This document shows positions 17,938 through 25,704 of a DNA stretch of 64,000 nt, piece by piece. Positions within the stretch are counted from its first letter, which is position 1. Every line of letters begins with the position of its first letter. The stretch comes from Chitinophaga ginsengisegetis (GTDB taxonomy: Bacteria; Bacteroidota; Bacteroidia; Chitinophagales; Chitinophagaceae): contig NZ_FUZZ01000001.1 of NCBI RefSeq assembly GCF_900168065.1, forward strand, positions 1,426,001 through 1,490,000, given 5' to 3'. The notes under the pieces were generated by a model. The model made no database searches and was not told the origin of the DNA. It saw only the letters and a list, made by a program, of their open reading frames with translations. A program made the translations under genes and the position numbers.

Positions 17938-17966
17938 CAAAATTAAGGCTATGCATTTTATCTTTG
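17938..17966. promoter_or_regulatory. Divergent -7 boxes between hxlR and the oxidoreductase gene
   Basis: Two matches to the Bacteroidota -7 consensus TAnnTTTG face outward: TAATTTTG on the minus strand (17938-17945) for hxlR, and TATCTTTG on the plus strand (17959-17966) for the oxidoreductase, whose ATG is 28 bases further on. Neither has a clear TTTG -33 box. This fits control of both genes by the HxlR protein. Confidence 0.45.
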
Positions 17967-17993
17967 CGTCAAATAATTTTAAGCTTTGATAAA

Positions 17994-18524
17994 ATGAAGA
18001 CATTAGTAATCATCATCCATCCTGATATGGAAAATTCGGTTGTTAACAGGAGATGGATGGAAGAATTAAATAAATTTCCCGAGAGATATACAGTTCACCG
18101 GTTGTACGAAGTCTATCCTGATGAAAAAATTGACGTAGCAGCTGAACAAAAACTGGTAGAGCAATATGACAAAATTGTATTTCAGTTTCCATATTACTGG
18201 TTCAATTGTCCGCCGCTTTTCAAGAAATGGCTGGATGAAGTTTTGACTCACGGATGGGCCTACGGAAGTAAAAGCGGTTATAAGGTTTCGGGAAAGAAAA
18301 TTGCCCTGGCTATCTCATTGGGAGTGGATGAACATGAATATGGCCCAACAGAAGTATACAAATATACCCTGGAAGAATTAACCCGTCCATTTGAGCTGAC
18401 TTTTGAATATATAAAAGCCGATTACAAACCGCTGTTTGCATACTATGGGATTGAGTACAATTCTTCTGCCGAATGGATTGAAAAAAGCGTTCCCCTGTAC
18501 CTGGATTTCTTAAATGCTTTATAA
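17994..18524 (+). CDS. NAD(P)H-dependent oxidoreductase, flavodoxin-like (NQO1/KefF type)
   Basis: A 176-residue flavodoxin-fold quinone reductase. It shows the N-terminal beta strand LVIIIHPDMENS, the flavin-binding KIVFQFPYYWFNCPPLFKKW and the VLTHGWAYG segment. These are hallmarks of the NAD(P)H dehydrogenase (quinone) family that performs two-electron reduction of quinones or azo dyes. I used the ATG at 17994, just after AAGCTTTGATAAA; the longer frame starts inside the promoter region. It is likely induced by quinone or electrophile stress through the divergent HxlR. Confidence 0.88.
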   Translation: MKTLVIIIHPDMENSVVNRRWMEELNKFPERYTVHRLYEVYPDEKIDVAAEQKLVEQYDKIVFQFPYYWFNCPPLFKKWLDEVLTHGWAYGSKSGYKVSGKKIALAISLGVDEHEYGPTEVYKYTLEELTRPFELTFEYIKADYKPLFAYYGIEYNSSAEWIEKSVPLYLDFLNAL

Positions 18525-18538
18525 AAATCTTACTGATT

Positions 18539-18583
18539 GCTCCGGGTTTAATACTCATTTTCCGCAGGGTATTAACCCGGAGC
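18539..18583 (+). terminator. Hairpin terminator after the oxidoreductase gene
   Basis: Arms 18539-18554 and 18569-18583 are complementary with one bulged T, giving a 15-pair stem and a 14-base loop. The sequence after it (TCCTTGTTATTTC) is moderately T-rich. It lies 14 bases past the oxidoreductase stop. Confidence 0.6.
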
Positions 18584-18685
18584 TCCTTGTTATTTCAATG
18601 CTTTTTTGGGGAAGCCGGTATATTATTTCTGTCAACTTATTATATTTACCCTCAATTACCCAACCGCTGCTATCCCGAACTGCTC

Positions 18686-19771
18686 ATGAAAAAAACTATT
18701 ACCCGCGGAAACATGTTCCGTCAGCTGAAGGCTGACCTCGGAGGTAAGGACTCTTACCGCGGGGTTACGCTTACCTATACGTGGCTGGCAAATCAGTTTG
18801 GTCACTTCTCTCTGGGGTTTATTCCCGCTTTCATTTTATACCTGGTGCTGAAAAACCGCATGGAGGAAACACGTGCCGCACTTACCGCCGCCTGGAGCAT
18901 CAGCGCCGTATGGCTGGTATTTGAGGCCATCAACTTCCTGTGGCCACTGACCTTTGGGAAAAAAGGCGGTGTAAAGTCTTATATATTTCAGCCTGCCTGG
19001 GGAAATGTGGCTTTTGATACCATCACCGACCTGTTGTTTTTCTGGCTGGGCGCATTTTTTTGTTCCCTGTTATGCAGAGATACCACGGTGGCCAGAGTGG
19101 TAGTTATAGTAACTGCCGCTTTACTTGTGTATCCTACCTATTACTGGTACCTCACCAAAATGTACCTGCAAACACCCGGCTATCCGTTTCAGTTTCGGCT
19201 GAGCCAGTGGAGTACAGAGCAGATTGCCCCGGAAGATATTGATCTGATCAGGCGTTTCCTGGACAGCAATACACAGGGCATGCACCTGTTCCTGTTTGGA
19301 CCCAAGAACAGCGGCAAAACAAGTTTGAGCGTGGCCATAGCTACCGAGTTATCCATCCGTCACTATTCCGCGGTGTATACGTCTGCCATGAAGCTTTACT
19401 GCATGTTTTATGAACAGGACGATGACTCCACCGCCGATGTGCTGTGGACCTGGCGCAAAGCTTCCATACTGGTGATTGATGATATTAACCCCGGCAACCC
19501 GGTGAAGGAAGATCTGATCACATCCGACCGCTTCCTCAGCTTTGTGGATGGCTCCTCTACCAACGACATTAACAGGACCGCACTGAAGGATACCAATGTT
19601 ATCTGGGTGTTGGGCAATGACGATCAGGACCGTAAACTATCTGCCACCTGGCAAAACATGCTGCACAGCATAGGGGTGGAACGGGAAAAGATGCTTTCAC
19701 TCAACCTGGAGCGGTATGTCCGGAAAAACAAGGCGGCTAAGGCAGAATATGATTTGCAAATGCAAAGCTGA
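18686..19771 (+). CDS. Membrane-anchored P-loop ATPase (AAA/DnaC-like), unrecognised
   Basis: A 361-residue protein with four predicted transmembrane helices in the first half (about 40-55, 69-85, 112-129 and 135-151) and a cytosolic P-loop ATPase in the second. Walker A is FGPKNSGKTS (about 204-213) and Walker B is ILVIDDINP. A sensor-1-like asparagine follows in NVIWVLGNDDQD, as in DnaC/IstB-type ATPases. I cannot name a family with this exact layout. I chose the ATG at 18686 (another is 27 bases further on) because the longer frame runs into the preceding terminator. Its 3' end overlaps the convergent PAS-LuxR gene by 35 bases. Confidence 0.7.
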   Translation: MKKTITRGNMFRQLKADLGGKDSYRGVTLTYTWLANQFGHFSLGFIPAFILYLVLKNRMEETRAALTAAWSISAVWLVFEAINFLWPLTFGKKGGVKSYIFQPAWGNVAFDTITDLLFFWLGAFFCSLLCRDTTVARVVVIVTAALLVYPTYYWYLTKMYLQTPGYPFQFRLSQWSTEQIAPEDIDLIRRFLDSNTQGMHLFLFGPKNSGKTSLSVAIATELSIRHYSAVYTSAMKLYCMFYEQDDDSTADVLWTWRKASILVIDDINPGNPVKEDLITSDRFLSFVDGSSTNDINRTALKDTNVIWVLGNDDQDRKLSATWQNMLHSIGVEREKMLSLNLERYVRKNKAAKAEYDLQMQS

Positions 19772-20510
19772 TGAGATGGGTCAGGCTTTTTACGTTGAAA
19801 CGTTTATACATCGGTAAAATCCTCTTTTCGATAGCCGACTGCGATACGCCAAACCGGGCGGCAATTTCCTTGAAGGAATAACCCTCAGCCACCAACGAAA
19901 GGGCGTCTTTCTCTTTTTCAGAGATGGCGTAATACCGGAACAGCTGCTTGTTCAGCTCCTCTTCAAACTCGGATTTTTCCGGTCCGTATGCGGCATAGCG
20001 CATCACGTTTCCGAATTTAATGCTCTCATTTTTCTGGGAGTGGCCAATGATGCTGGTCACCTTCCCCTGTTCTGTGGTAAATACGCCCACTTTGCTGATG
20101 AGGGGTACCGGCGTACCGTTTTTATGGATCTTTTTTAGTTCGATAGTAAAGCTGTATGGTTCATCGCCAATAAATTTATTGTGCAGGAACATCAGGGCTT
20201 TATCGTTCAGTTCATTGGAAAAAGGGGCATATTCGGGTGCAGTGATATTTACAATGGTGAGCATGCTGATTTCATTATCCGCATAGCCGAGCAGTTCCTC
20301 CCAGCCATCAGCATACAGCATCTTATTTTCTTTAAACGAATAAATATAGATGGCTTCATCCGCAAACCGGCGGATCGTATTTTTAAAATGCAATGCCTCC
20401 GGGCTGGTCAGATCAGCCGGAACATCAGTTATAAATCCTTTCGAGTAACTACCAAACGCCAACTTATCAGGATGCATCTTTTTGATCGTAAAAATAATAA
20501 AGAATCGCAT
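19737..20510 (-). CDS. PAS-LuxR transcriptional regulator
   Basis: A 257-residue one-component regulator. A PAS-like sensor (about 45-165: FADEAIYIYSFKENKMLYAD, then IVNITAPEYAPF) is followed by a LuxR/GerE HTH (about 193-255: ISEKEKDALSLVAEGYSFKE, then IAARFGVSQSAIEKR). It has no receiver domain. An internal ATG at 20477 is a possible alternative start. The gene overlaps the convergent ATPase gene at the 3' end. A 16-base dyad (20514-20529) lies just upstream of the start and is a candidate autoregulatory site. The ligand of the PAS domain is unknown. Confidence 0.85.
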   Translation of the reverse strand: MRFFIIFTIKKMHPDKLAFGSYSKGFITDVPADLTSPEALHFKNTIRRFADEAIYIYSFKENKMLYADGWEELLGYADNEISMLTIVNITAPEYAPFSNELNDKALMFLHNKFIGDEPYSFTIELKKIHKNGTPVPLISKVGVFTTEQGKVTSIIGHSQKNESIKFGNVMRYAAYGPEKSEFEEELNKQLFRYYAISEKEKDALSLVAEGYSFKEIAARFGVSQSAIEKRILPMYKRFNVKSLTHLISFAFANHILP

Positions 20511-20513
20511 AAC

Positions 20514-20529
20514 CTGCGAATTTTCGCAG
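20514..20529. promoter_or_regulatory. 16-base dyad upstream of the PAS-LuxR gene
   Basis: CTGCGAA and TTCGCAG face each other around TT, a perfect 7+2+7 palindrome four bases upstream of the PAS-LuxR ATG. It also overlaps the -33 region of the plus-strand promoter at 20530-20560. Binding there could control both directions; this is inference. Confidence 0.4.
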
Positions 20530-20560
20530 TTGATTGCCTGGTTTCCGCGCTATACTTTTG
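20530..20560 (+). promoter_or_regulatory. Bacteroidota-type promoter for a small plus-strand transcript
   Basis: TTG at 20530-20532 (-33) and TACTTTTG at 20553-20560 (-7, matching TAnnTTTG) are spaced by 20 bases, the expected geometry for the primary sigma factor of Bacteroidota. The predicted start is near 20566. There is no long open reading frame downstream before the terminator at 20761-20794. Confidence 0.5.
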
Positions 20561-20565
20561 CCCCT

Positions 20566-20794
20566 GTAATACAATCCTTTACGGATTAACAAGAAGAATA
20601 GCTGATGGCCTTTTATCCGGAGATCCCATCAAACACATGCCTGGCAACGGTTTGTAATAATGATGGCATCTCGGTAACACCCCAATTTTAGTTTTTAATA
20701 GTGTGTCTTAACGTCGTTGTTCGTAACCCGGCCCCATCAATAAATACAATGTTCCCCAGACCGGTGCAGTAATACAGAGCTGCACCGGTTTTTT
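20566..20794 (+). ncRNA. Candidate small RNA (or microprotein mRNA)
   Basis: This gene-free stretch of about 300 bases holds a good promoter and a clear rho-independent terminator on the same strand, so a transcript of about 230 bases is likely. Short internal hairpins can be drawn, but I do not recognise an Rfam family; its ends do not pair as in 6S RNA. A 28-codon frame (20605-20691, ATG preceded by AAGAAGAATA, starting MAFYPEIPSN, ending in TAG) could be a microprotein. Coding status is undecided. Confidence 0.4.
20761..20794 (+). terminator. Rho-independent terminator
   Basis: CCGGTGCAG (20761-20769) pairs perfectly with CTGCACCGG (20780-20788), followed by six Ts on the plus strand. The T run points to a plus-strand transcript. 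It lies 18 bases beyond the stop of the leftward serine-hydrolase gene and may also end that message. Confidence 0.75.
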
Positions 20795-20811
20795 CTTGCA
20801 TGGAAAATGCA

Positions 20812-22614
20812 TTATTCCTTCTCCGCCCGGAAGGTACCATTGGGCTGAATGGAAGTTAACGCCACCACTTTGTCTTTATCATCCCTGATAAACTTTACTT
20901 TAAACTCTTTCAGCCCCTTAATACGGAAAGTACTGTTATCGATCGCTTCCAGCGTATACACCGGTTGCCCGGGCACCACCATTGTGAGCACCTGGGTATC
21001 CGATAGTTTGATCTGGATAGGCACGGAAGCCAATTTGTAGGCGCCCACAAACGGCGCCAGTGAGGCGGCCGATAATACCACCTGTTGCGGCACACGGTCA
21101 AATATCACCGGATCGCCGGACGGGTCGTAGGCAAAACTCAGCCGGTCAATTTCCCCGCTGTTATTCATGAGGAATTGTACTCTTACATTCGACTTATACT
21201 TTACATCAATCACGCTGTCTGCAGCATCATAAGGAGAGAAAATGTTATAGTCTTCCTGGTTCAGGTACCACGTTACATCAGGGAATGTGGCAAACAGGGA
21301 ATCTTTCTTCACAGAAATTTCAAAGTTACCATAAGCATCATTTTTAAACACCCCGGCAAACGCTGTCACCGGGTGTGTAGCAGCATGCGGCTTAAACGCT
21401 GAATCCCTGGACGGCGCAGGATCATCCTCTTTTTTACCGGGCTTATTTTTAGATTTGGTGTCGGCCACAATGCCCAGCAGCCGGTCGGTGATCAGGTTCG
21501 TCACCTTTGTAGGAATGGCGGAATTATTCTGATTGCTCAGCACCACAATACCAATACTATCTGTTGGATAGAAGGTAGTCAATGCGGTGAAGCCATCTAT
21601 ATTCCCGCCGTGCTCCACGCGATAATGACCACGATAAGAAAGCAGCATCCAGCCAAGTCCGTAATTGGCAAACTGGATATACGGTGTTTGCTTATCCGGT
21701 TCACCGCCCGGAATCACCATCTGGGAAGAAATGGCCTCTTTCACATAATCTGCCGGGATGATTTCTTTCCCGTGGTACTTCCCGCCATAGATCCAGGTGA
21801 TGAGCCATTTCGACATATCCATTACCGTGCTGTTGATGGCGCCGGCCGGCCCCATTGCCACTATGGGGTGATACTTCATTTCCTTAATGCCGTTTTCCTT
21901 ACTGAACTGGTATCCGCGCGACGGCTCGTCCGCAGCCGCCAGGGCAATAGTACCGATGGAAGATTCGCTCATGCCCAGTGGCTGAAAAATGCGGCTGGTA
22001 ATATTCTGCTCCCACGACTGTCCCGTTAACCGCTCTGCTACCATTCCCTGCACCATAAACATAAAGTTGTTGTATTGCCAGCGGGCGCGTAAAGGCGCAT
22101 TGGGTTTCATGAAGTGCATGCGCTTCAGCAGCGAGTCTCTCGAATCCGTTTCAAAAAGATACCATGCCAGGTCGTAACGGGAAAAACCCGTGCGATGGCA
22201 CATCATATCACGCAAGGTAACCTGGGTATTGAGATAGCTGTCGGCAAAATCCAGTGCGGGCAGATAGGTCGTTGCCGGTTTATCAAAATCAACCTTCCCT
22301 TCCTGGCGCAGGTCGCCGAGTAAGGCGCTGGTAAATGCTTTGGTACAGGAGCCAATGGCAAAACGGGTATGCGCGGTAACCGGTAATTTACGGGTCATGT
22401 CCCGGTAGCCAAAGCCTTTTGAAAATATCACCTGGTCTTTTTCCACTACCGCTACCGCAAAGCCGGCGCCCTGCGCTTCCTGCAGAATATCTGTCAGGGC
22501 AGCGTCTATCTTTTCAAGCTTGTTATTTTTTGCGGGAGATTGGGCAGTGGCTACTGCCGCCATAGTTAAACAACACAGGCAGGAGATCCACCTGTTAATG
22601 ATAGGTACTGTCAT
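20812..22614 (-). CDS. Exported serine hydrolase, beta-lactamase/PBP fold
   Basis: A 600-residue protein with a Sec signal peptide (cleavage near VATAQS). The class C beta-lactamase/DD-peptidase fold shows all three motifs: S89-x-x-K92 (SCTK), Y181-x-N183 (YNN) and HGG in RVEHGGNIDGF. The C-terminal 200 residues form a beta-rich extension like DUF3471. Similar proteins include esterases, D-aminopeptidases and D-Ala-D-Ala-processing enzymes; true beta-lactamase activity is not implied. It is a single-gene unit, divergent from the truncated decarboxylase-like gene. Confidence 0.88.
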   Translation of the reverse strand: MTVPIINRWISCLCCLTMAAVATAQSPAKNNKLEKIDAALTDILQEAQGAGFAVAVVEKDQVIFSKGFGYRDMTRKLPVTAHTRFAIGSCTKAFTSALLGDLRQEGKVDFDKPATTYLPALDFADSYLNTQVTLRDMMCHRTGFSRYDLAWYLFETDSRDSLLKRMHFMKPNAPLRARWQYNNFMFMVQGMVAERLTGQSWEQNITSRIFQPLGMSESSIGTIALAAADEPSRGYQFSKENGIKEMKYHPIVAMGPAGAINSTVMDMSKWLITWIYGGKYHGKEIIPADYVKEAISSQMVIPGGEPDKQTPYIQFANYGLGWMLLSYRGHYRVEHGGNIDGFTALTTFYPTDSIGIVVLSNQNNSAIPTKVTNLITDRLLGIVADTKSKNKPGKKEDDPAPSRDSAFKPHAATHPVTAFAGVFKNDAYGNFEISVKKDSLFATFPDVTWYLNQEDYNIFSPYDAADSVIDVKYKSNVRVQFLMNNSGEIDRLSFAYDPSGDPVIFDRVPQQVVLSAASLAPFVGAYKLASVPIQIKLSDTQVLTMVVPGQPVYTLEAIDNSTFRIKGLKEFKVKFIRDDKDKVVALTSIQPNGTFRAEKE

Positions 22615-22681
22615 CGGGTTACTTTATTACCCTATAAGATTACAGTAAATAACCGGATTTAACAAGATAGGTTTTTAACAG

Positions 22682-22945
22682 ATGTCCCTTGATGCGTTGG
22701 ACGACTATACCGTAAGCCCGCTTTTTTCACCCGCGGAAAAAGCGCTGCTCGACTATGTAACAGAACTTACCAGGGATAAAACGGTAAACCCTACCACTTT
22801 CAGCCGTTTGCCGGAGTATTACTCTGATCGCCAGATCTGTGAAATTGTTTGGCTGGTGGCCAGCGAACATCTTTATAATATTACCAACATCGGGTTGAAC
22901 ATCCATTCCGATATGCTGTGTGATATCAGTAAAAGAAGGTCCTGA
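22682..22945 (+). pseudogene. Truncated carboxymuconolactone-decarboxylase-family remnant
   Basis: An 87-residue frame matching only the C-terminal half of AhpD/CMD-like proteins of about 180 residues: the DYTVSPLFSPAEKALLDYVT start, the conserved helix ICEIVWLVASEHLYNITNIG and the ending HSDMLC. The N-terminal half, including the CxxC or related catalytic segment, is missing. Upstream lie only 67 bases before the divergent serine-hydrolase gene, so the gene has been cut by deletion. It may still be translated from the ATG at 22682 but should lack activity. Confidence 0.65.
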
Positions 22946-22959
22946 TGCTGCTCCCCGCT

Positions 22960-22990
22960 GCATTGCCGGAAACGTAATTTCCGGCAATGC
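22960..22990 (+). terminator. Hairpin after the decarboxylase remnant
   Basis: Perfect 13-base arms (22960-22972 and 22978-22990) with a 5-base loop, 15 bases past the stop of the remnant. There is no T run, so it may be a weak terminator or an mRNA end-stabilising hairpin. Confidence 0.5.
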
Positions 22991-23025
22991 AACTAATTTC
23001 CGGACAATGACTATTTTTATGATCT

Positions 23026-23760
23026 ATGAATCTTCATGCTATCAAAACGGTCCTTGTCCTCGGCGCCAATTCCGATGTGGCCAAAGAAGCAATATTACTG
23101 TACCTGGAAAAAGGCTATCATGTTATAGCTGCTTCGCGCAGCACAGGCGACATCGCATCATTTATGAAAGCCAGGAACGTAGCTGATCAGCAACTGACCA
23201 TCTGCTATTTTGATGCCACCGCTTTTTCCGGTCATGCAGAATTCTATGCCGGCCTGCCCGCCAAACCTCATATCGTGGTATACGCTGCCGGATTCCAGGT
23301 AACCAACGAACAGGCACTGGTAGATTGGGAAGGCAGTTACCGGATGATCAATGTGCATTATGCCGGCGCGCTGTCTATTCTTAACCTCATTATCACAGAC
23401 AAAGAAAACGATCACCTGGAAAGAATCATCGGGCTATCGTCGCTTTCCGGCGTACGCGGACGCAAGAGTAACTTTGTATATGGGAGCACCAAAGCTGCAT
23501 TCACACAGTATCTTGCAGGACTGCGGCAATATCTCTTCTCCAGGAAAATTATTGTTAATGTAATTATAGCAGGATATATCCGCAGTAAAATGACCGCCGG
23601 ACTTGACCTTCCTGAATACCTGCTGATGGAGCCTTCCTTTATTGCACAGAAAATAGTGAATGCCGGGAATCGCTTTGCCATTGTGCCGGGAGCCAAATGG
23701 AAGATCATTTACCAGGTGCTGAAATATATGCCGGAGAAGCTGGCCGCCCGGCTACCCTAG
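23026..23760 (+). CDS. Short-chain dehydrogenase/reductase
   Basis: A 244-residue SDR. The nucleotide-binding motif is the variant VLGANSDVAKE near the N terminus; the catalytic residues are S in GLSSLSGVRG and the pair YGSTK in NFVYGSTKAAF. The variant glycine motif and the C-terminal VPGAKWKIIYQVLKYMP resemble SDRs of the DprE2-like type, which reduce sugar-lipid intermediates, but I hold that only loosely. Its 3' end overlaps the convergent ABC ATPase gene by nine bases. Confidence 0.8.
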   Translation: MNLHAIKTVLVLGANSDVAKEAILLYLEKGYHVIAASRSTGDIASFMKARNVADQQLTICYFDATAFSGHAEFYAGLPAKPHIVVYAAGFQVTNEQALVDWEGSYRMINVHYAGALSILNLIITDKENDHLERIIGLSSLSGVRGRKSNFVYGSTKAAFTQYLAGLRQYLFSRKIIVNVIIAGYIRSKMTAGLDLPEYLLMEPSFIAQKIVNAGNRFAIVPGAKWKIIYQVLKYMPEKLAARLP

Positions 23761-24435
23761 ATGTACCTCGTCTATTTTACCATCTGTGAGATGAATAGTG
23801 CGGTCCGATCTTTTGGCTATGTCTTCATCATGGGTTACCATTAATATCGTTTGCCCGTTTTCTGCTGATAATTTTTTAAAGAGATCGAATACTACTGCAG
23901 CATTATGGCTATCAAGATTACCGGTCGGTTCATCTCCCATAATGATCAACGGTTCGTTGATCAGTGCCCGCGCAATAGCCACCCGCTGCTGTTGGCCACC
24001 GGAAAGCAATGATGCCCGCTTATGCGCCTGGTCGGCTACTCCGAGCAATTTAAGGAGTTCATTCGCACGATGCTCTATTTCTGAAGATGAATATCTTCGT
24101 AGTTTAAGTGCAGGCAACATCACATTCTTCAACACGGAAAATTCCGGTAACAGGTAATGAAACTGGAATACAAAACCAATGTGATGGTTCCTGAAATCAG
24201 CGAGCCAGGGATTACTTTTTCCCTGCATTTCTTCCTGGTTAATACGGATGCTGCCTTCAAAAGCAGTATCCATGGTAGACAGCAGGTATAGCAGCGTGGA
24301 TTTGCCACTGCCGGATTTCCCTGTAATAGCAACGAATTTTCCTTTTTCTATCTCAAAACTCACATCATTCAGCACCTGCATCTTTGCGGGTTGCAGGAAA
24401 TATTTATTTACATGTTTAACGGAGATCAGGTTCAT
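23752..24435 (-). CDS. ABC transporter ATP-binding protein (LolD/MacB-like)
   Basis: A 227-residue ABC ATPase with Walker A GKSGSGKSTLL, Q-loop GFVFQFHYLLPEF, signature LLSGGQQQRVAIARAL and Walker B PLIIMGDEPTGNLDS. This is the LolD/MacB/FtsE subtype that works with FtsX-like permeases in tripartite export. It is the last gene of the leftward operon and starts three bases after the permease stop. Confidence 0.93.
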   Translation of the reverse strand: MNLISVKHVNKYFLQPAKMQVLNDVSFEIEKGKFVAITGKSGSGKSTLLYLLSTMDTAFEGSIRINQEEMQGKSNPWLADFRNHHIGFVFQFHYLLPEFSVLKNVMLPALKLRRYSSSEIEHRANELLKLLGVADQAHKRASLLSGGQQQRVAIARALINEPLIIMGDEPTGNLDSHNAAVVFDLFKKLSAENGQTILMVTHDEDIAKRSDRTIHLTDGKIDEVHLG

Positions 24436-24438
24436 GGT

Positions 24439-25701
24439 TTACCCTCTTAAAATAGTGATAGGATCTACATGGGCTGCTTTGCGCGATGGTAGGTAGCCGG
24501 CGAGCGCAGTGGTCAGAATGCCAAAAGAAAAACCGGTGGTATAATACACCGCGTTGAAACTTACCGGCAAATGATCCAGCGTGATCATGACATCGCTTTT
24601 GTATGGCATTTTTGAAATACCATAGGCACAAAGAAAGCCAAACAACAATCCCAGCAATGCGCCGATAATACCAATGATCAACGCCTGTATCAAAAAGATC
24701 CACCGGATATCCGCATCGGAAAACCCCATCGCTTTAAGGATGGCAATGTCCTTCATTTTTTCATAGATCATCATGGTGAGGATGTTGAAAATGCCAAACC
24801 CTGCTACCAGCAATATGGTGATGGCTACGCTGTATACAATCATCTTCCGGAGTGCGTCGCCTTCCAGGATAGCAGAGTTATCCTGTTTCCAGTCGGACCC
24901 CTGGAAGCCATATTTCGTTTGCAGTTCCTTTGACAATGCGGGCGCCAGCTCCATGTCATGCAGTTTGATCTTTATATCGGTGATGTATGCAGCGGGCACG
25001 CCGAGGAAACGTTGCACGGTATTAAGACTGGCATAGCTTTGTTGTTTGTCGATATCGGTCATGCCGGTTTTAAAAATCCCTACCACGGTAACATAAAAGG
25101 AGTTTCCTTTTTCTGTTGTGAGTGCGAACCGGTCGCCCGTTTTTACATTCAGCCGTTTGGCAAGCCCGATGCCCATTACCAGGCTGTTGGGCATGGTAGA
25201 TAATTCATGAAAACTACCATCCACCAATTTGGCCTGCAGGTTAAACAACGAATTCTCTGCTTCAAATTCAATCCCGTTGATGATACCATTGATAGCGCTG
25301 GAACCCATCCTGTAAAATACCTGTGCGTTGACAGCGCCGGAGACTGCACGGATACGATGGTCCTGTTGCAGCATTTGTACAATCTGCTTTCCATCTTTCA
25401 AACTCAGTAAAACATCTTTTGGTTTTACGTGATCTACTATATTTACCGCGTGTGTTTGCACCTTATCGAGGATGGTACCTGGCGTGGTTTGTACTTCGTT
25501 GTACAGCCGCAGGTGTGGCGATTGCTCAAAGGCTACGGCCTTAACAAAATCATTGGAGCCCTGGATAAAGCTCACCATAAATACAAACATCGTGATCCCG
25601 AAAGTAACGCCTATGGTGGCAATAACGGTTTGTTTCAGCCTGGTGCGCATATGCGTAAGCGCAATAGATGCTGTGAGCTGTATGTCGGTTAGCAATTTCA
25701 T
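24439..25701 (-). CDS. ABC transporter permease, MacB/FtsX type
   Basis: A 420-residue permease with the MacB topology: one N-terminal membrane helix (about 22-45), a large periplasmic domain (MacB_PCD, about 50-280) and three C-terminal helices (about 290-405), ending in the conserved PSRKAAHVDPITILRG. It should work as a dimer with the separate ATPase, moving substrate out through the adaptor and TolC protein encoded upstream. Gene gaps on both sides are three bases. Confidence 0.92.
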   Translation of the reverse strand: MKLLTDIQLTASIALTHMRTRLKQTVIATIGVTFGITMFVFMVSFIQGSNDFVKAVAFEQSPHLRLYNEVQTTPGTILDKVQTHAVNIVDHVKPKDVLLSLKDGKQIVQMLQQDHRIRAVSGAVNAQVFYRMGSSAINGIINGIEFEAENSLFNLQAKLVDGSFHELSTMPNSLVMGIGLAKRLNVKTGDRFALTTEKGNSFYVTVVGIFKTGMTDIDKQQSYASLNTVQRFLGVPAAYITDIKIKLHDMELAPALSKELQTKYGFQGSDWKQDNSAILEGDALRKMIVYSVAITILLVAGFGIFNILTMMIYEKMKDIAILKAMGFSDADIRWIFLIQALIIGIIGALLGLLFGFLCAYGISKMPYKSDVMITLDHLPVSFNAVYYTTGFSFGILTTALAGYLPSRKAAHVDPITILRG

Positions 25702-25704
25702 GGC

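Noticed and set aside
20566..20794. 6S RNA or tmRNA in the intergenic region
   Set aside because: The ends of the predicted transcript do not pair into a long closing stem, and no tag reading frame or tRNA-like end is visible.
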